The notes under the pieces: model-generated | Database searches by the model: none | What the model was told of the DNA's origin: nothing | What the model saw: only the letters and a program-made list of their open reading frames with translations | Made by a program: the position numbers and the translations under genes | Part shown: positions 4,989-6,792 of the stretch, one piece after another | Position numbering within the stretch: the first letter of the stretch is position 1 | Layout: every line of letters begins with the position of its first letter | Origin: Candidatus Aerophobota bacterium | GTDB lineage: Bacteria > Aerophobota > Aerophobia > Aerophobales > AE-B3A | Length of the DNA stretch: 6,792 nucleotides | Reading direction: 5' to 3' | NCBI GenBank assembly: GCA_030616535.1 | Contig: JAUWXE010000057.1 | Span: 1 to 6,792 of the forward strand

Positions 4989-6314
4989 TTAACCGGAAGG
5001 CTTATCTTTCAATCTTTGGGATATTTTCTTCTCAAATCCTCTCCCCGTAGGTCGATAATACTTCCTTTTTTCCAGGCCTGGGGGTAGATATTGCTGCTCC
5101 ACCCTGGCCTCAGGAAAGTCGTGAGGATACCGGTAATTCTTTCCATAACCTATTTTTTTCATCAAGGGAGTGACAGGGTTACGAAGATGCAAGGGTACCG
5201 GTAAATTCAAAGTTCTGGCCACATCTTCTTTGGCTTCTAAGAGTCCGGCGTAGGAAGCATTAGATTTGGGAGCAGAAGCCAGATAGGTGGCAGCCTGAGC
5301 CAGATTAATCTGGGCCTCAGGCATTCCCACAAATTCTACTGCCTGAGCTGCTGCCGTAGCCACCGACAAAGCCTGAGGATCGGCATTACCCACATCCTCC
5401 GAGGCAAAAATAACCATTCTTCGGGCAATGAAGCGGGGATCCTCTCCGGCTTCAATCATGCGAGCTAGCCAGTAAAGGGTAGCATCTGGATTCGATCCTC
5501 GCATAGACTTAATAAAGGCAGAAATAACATTATAATGTTCCTCTCCTGCTTTATCATACAAAAGAGCCTTGCTCTGCAGAGCCTCCTCAGCTTCCCTCAG
5601 GTGAATGTGACGAAAACCATTCTTCTCCGGTTTACTAGTCTCAGTAGCTATCTCCACCGCATTTAAGGCCACTCTGGCATCACCGTTGGAGCCATCAATA
5701 ATTAAATCTAGAGCCTCCTGATCAATCTTTATCTTATACTCACCGAGGCCCTTCTTTTTATCTTTTAGGGCCCGGTCCAGGATTTTTTTTATCTCCTCCG
5801 AGGCGAGCCTTTCCAGGGTGAAAATCCTGGTTCTAGAAAGAAGCGGTCCAATAACCTCAAAACTTGGATTTTCGGTAGTAGCGCCAATTAGAATAATGGT
5901 TCCATTTTCTACATATGGAAGAAATGCATCTTGCTGAGCTTTATTGAACCGATGAATCTCATCGATAAAGAGGATGGTCCTCTGATTATAGACTTTCAGC
6001 CTGGGCTGGGCTTCTTTTACCACTTTCCTAATATCGGCCACTCCTGAAGTAACTGCAGAAAATTGAACAAAACAAGATTTGGTAAGATGAGCAATAATCC
6101 TGGCCAAAGTCGTCTTTCCTGATCCAGGGGGTCCCCAAAAGATAAGAGAGGCCAGTTTATCCTCTTTTATCATCTTCTGCAAAATTCTACCCTCGCCAAC
6201 AATATATTCTTGGCCCACAAACTCATCCAAGTTTTGGGGTCGGATGCGATCAGCAAGAGGAGCCTGCTTTTTCTTATCTTCTTCTTCCCCTGAATGAAAT
6301 AGATCCATGCTCAT
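4989..6314 (-). CDS. rarA: Replication-associated recombination protein A (AAA+ ATPase, MgsA/WRNIP1 family)
   Basis: A clamp-loader-like AAA+ ATPase that acts at stalled replication forks and single-strand/double-strand junctions. At 441 residues it is normal length. It shows LADRIRPQNLDEFVGQEYI (20-38), Walker A GPPGSGKT (61-68), Walker B ILFIDE (114-119) followed by HRFNKAQQD, sensor 1 in ATTENPSF (145-152), arginine finger R161 in LLSRTRIF and sensor 2 GDAR (211-214). The C-terminal tetramerisation region follows: SFIK-like AFIKSMRGSNPDA (266-278), YWLARMIEAGEDPRFIARR (281-299), SEDVGNADP (305-313), and the late KNYRYPHDFPE (392-402). ATG 6314 has AAGAAAGGT 7 bases upstream; a second ATG lies at 6308. 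It is first in the operon with galU and the macro gene and has its own promoter. Nothing is missing and the gene looks intact. The stop is TAA. Confidence 0.97.
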   Translation of the reverse strand: MSMDLFHSGEEEDKKKQAPLADRIRPQNLDEFVGQEYIVGEGRILQKMIKEDKLASLIFWGPPGSGKTTLARIIAHLTKSCFVQFSAVTSGVADIRKVVKEAQPRLKVYNQRTILFIDEIHRFNKAQQDAFLPYVENGTIILIGATTENPSFEVIGPLLSRTRIFTLERLASEEIKKILDRALKDKKKGLGEYKIKIDQEALDLIIDGSNGDARVALNAVEIATETSKPEKNGFRHIHLREAEEALQSKALLYDKAGEEHYNVISAFIKSMRGSNPDATLYWLARMIEAGEDPRFIARRMVIFASEDVGNADPQALSVATAAAQAVEFVGMPEAQINLAQAATYLASAPKSNASYAGLLEAKEDVARTLNLPVPLHLRNPVTPLMKKIGYGKNYRYPHDFPEARVEQQYLPPGLEKRKYYRPTGRGFEKKISQRLKDKPSG

Positions 6315-6424
6315 AAATTTTACCTTTCTTAACTTACCATTTTTTTCGTATCTTTGTTACTCTAACTCACGCACCTTTCATTCTAAGTCTTTCCATTCTC
6401 TTGCAAAACCTGCATTCCGTCAAC

Positions 6425-6452
6425 ATTTTACAATAAAAAACGGATAGGTCAA
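6425..6452 (-). promoter_or_regulatory. Sigma-A-type promoter of the rarA-galU-macro operon
   Basis: On the minus strand TTGACC (6452-6447) and TAAAAT (6430-6425) are separated by 16 bases, each one mismatch from consensus. The start would be near 6418, with a leader of about 100 bases before ATG 6314. A second -35-like TTGACT with TATAAT sits just upstream (6478-6455), but its spacing of 12 is too short to work as a pair. Confidence 0.55.
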
Positions 6453-6522
6453 ATATTATAAATCTTAGGGTTAGTCAATTCGATCATTTGTTAGTCCACC
6501 CTGACCACTCCTTTTACCACTC

Positions 6523-6552
6523 TTGACGTCAAAAAAAACTAGAGTATATTAT
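6523..6552 (+). promoter_or_regulatory. Sigma-A-type promoter for the right-edge gene
   Basis: TTGACG (6523-6528) is followed after 16 bases by TATATT (6545-6550), or after 18 by TATTAT (6547-6552), with an A tract in the spacer. This is the best plus-strand promoter in the window and is divergent to the rarA promoter about 75 bases away. Its leader before ATG 6725 is about 165 bases. Confidence 0.6.
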
Positions 6553-6610
6553 AGTAAAGTTAAATAAGCTTAAGGAGCGAGACACTGTAATGAGGAAAGG
6601 AGGGTAAATT

Positions 6611-6700
6611 TTGCTTTTAGAAGGGGATATTTCTGGAGATTCAAAAAAGAGATGTAGTCAAAGGCAGAAAGCCGCAAAGAACCACAGATGTGAACGATAA
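6611..6700 (+). CDS. Possible 29-codon leader ORF upstream of the right-edge gene
   Basis: TTG at 6611 follows AAAGGAGGG (6597-6605) by about 5 bases, an excellent Shine-Dalgarno. The frame gives LLEGDISGDSKKRCS, then QRQKAAKNHRCER, and stops at TAA 6698-6700. The product would be short, very basic and contain two Cys. The next start (ATG 6725) is 24 bases further. It may be a leader peptide, a small protein, or a chance frame in a structured RNA leader. No family recognised. Confidence 0.25.
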   Translation: MLLEGDISGDSKKRCSQRQKAAKNHRCER

Positions 6701-6724
6701 AAGTCCAAAAAATGGAGGTGAATT

Positions 6725-6792
6725 ATGATTCTAAAATCTGGAGAGGAAAAAAGACAAGAAGAGGAGGCCACAGTCCAGGAATTTAAATGGGC
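6725..6792 (+). CDS. N-terminus of an unidentified gene, cut by the window end
   Basis: ATG at 6725 follows GGAGGTGA (6714-6721) by 3 bases, a strong ribosome-binding site. Twenty-two codons are seen: ILKSGEEKRQEEE then ATVQEFKW. The start is highly charged and hydrophilic, so no signal peptide is present at the N-terminus. This is too short for a family call. It is expressed from the promoter at 6523-6552 and is divergent from rarA. Confidence 0.6.
   Translation, partial: MILKSGEEKRQEEEATVQEFKW

Noticed and set aside
6643..6712. Resemblance of AAAGGC...GCCGCAAAG to the conserved blocks of the class I cyclic-di-GMP riboswitch
   Set aside because: The P1b stem with its tetraloop and the GGGACGCAAAGCC block are missing, and no second stem of the right form follows. 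Only a few short words agree.

Overview
The window looks like chromosomal DNA from an uncultured anaerobic bacterium of moderate to low GC. The genes are bacterial (RarA, GalU, a macro-domain protein) with Shine-Dalgarno sites and sigma-A-type promoters. A DUF3786 protein, a family I associate mainly with strict anaerobes, and small proteins of the DUF6504 and thermonuclease types suggest a candidate-phylum, clostridial or Atribacterota-like lineage. That placement is inference; there is no rRNA or other marker here. I see no rRNA, tRNA, CRISPR array, insertion sequence or phage gene.

Left part (1-2053). Two minus-strand genes lie at the edge: the 5' end of a staphylococcal-nuclease-like gene (1-124), whose frame is broken by a TAA just before its VIDGDT motif, and a complete DUF6504-type gene (211-492) that lacks any canonical start codon. 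They read away from a divergent control region (about 600-725) rich in inverted repeats. To the right, a small 43-codon reading frame (726-857) overlaps by ATGA the start of a 12-helix MFS transporter (854-2053).

Middle part (2054-3502). Two plus-strand genes have their own upstream regions: an unrecognised 167-residue protein with an internal repeated motif, and a DUF3786 protein. Between them lies a cluster of ATGATAA half-sites resembling a Fur-type operator.

Right part (3509-6314). A minus-strand operon rarA-galU-macro is read from a promoter near 6425-6452: the replication-fork ATPase RarA, UTP-glucose-1-phosphate uridylyltransferase, and a MacroD-type ADP-ribose hydrolase. The macro gene has an ATA where its start should be and an in-frame TAG at codon 151 of 181. 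It converges on the DUF3786 gene with only 6 bases between the stops. At the far right a plus-strand promoter (6523-6552) drives a 170-base leader and the first 22 codons of an unidentified gene.

The most unusual signal is that three small genes (nuclease, DUF6504, macro) carry four single-codon defects, two ATA starts and two in-frame stops. The long genes rarA, galU and MFS are intact. This could be gene decay, sequence error or damage, or non-standard initiation and readthrough; the sequence alone cannot decide.
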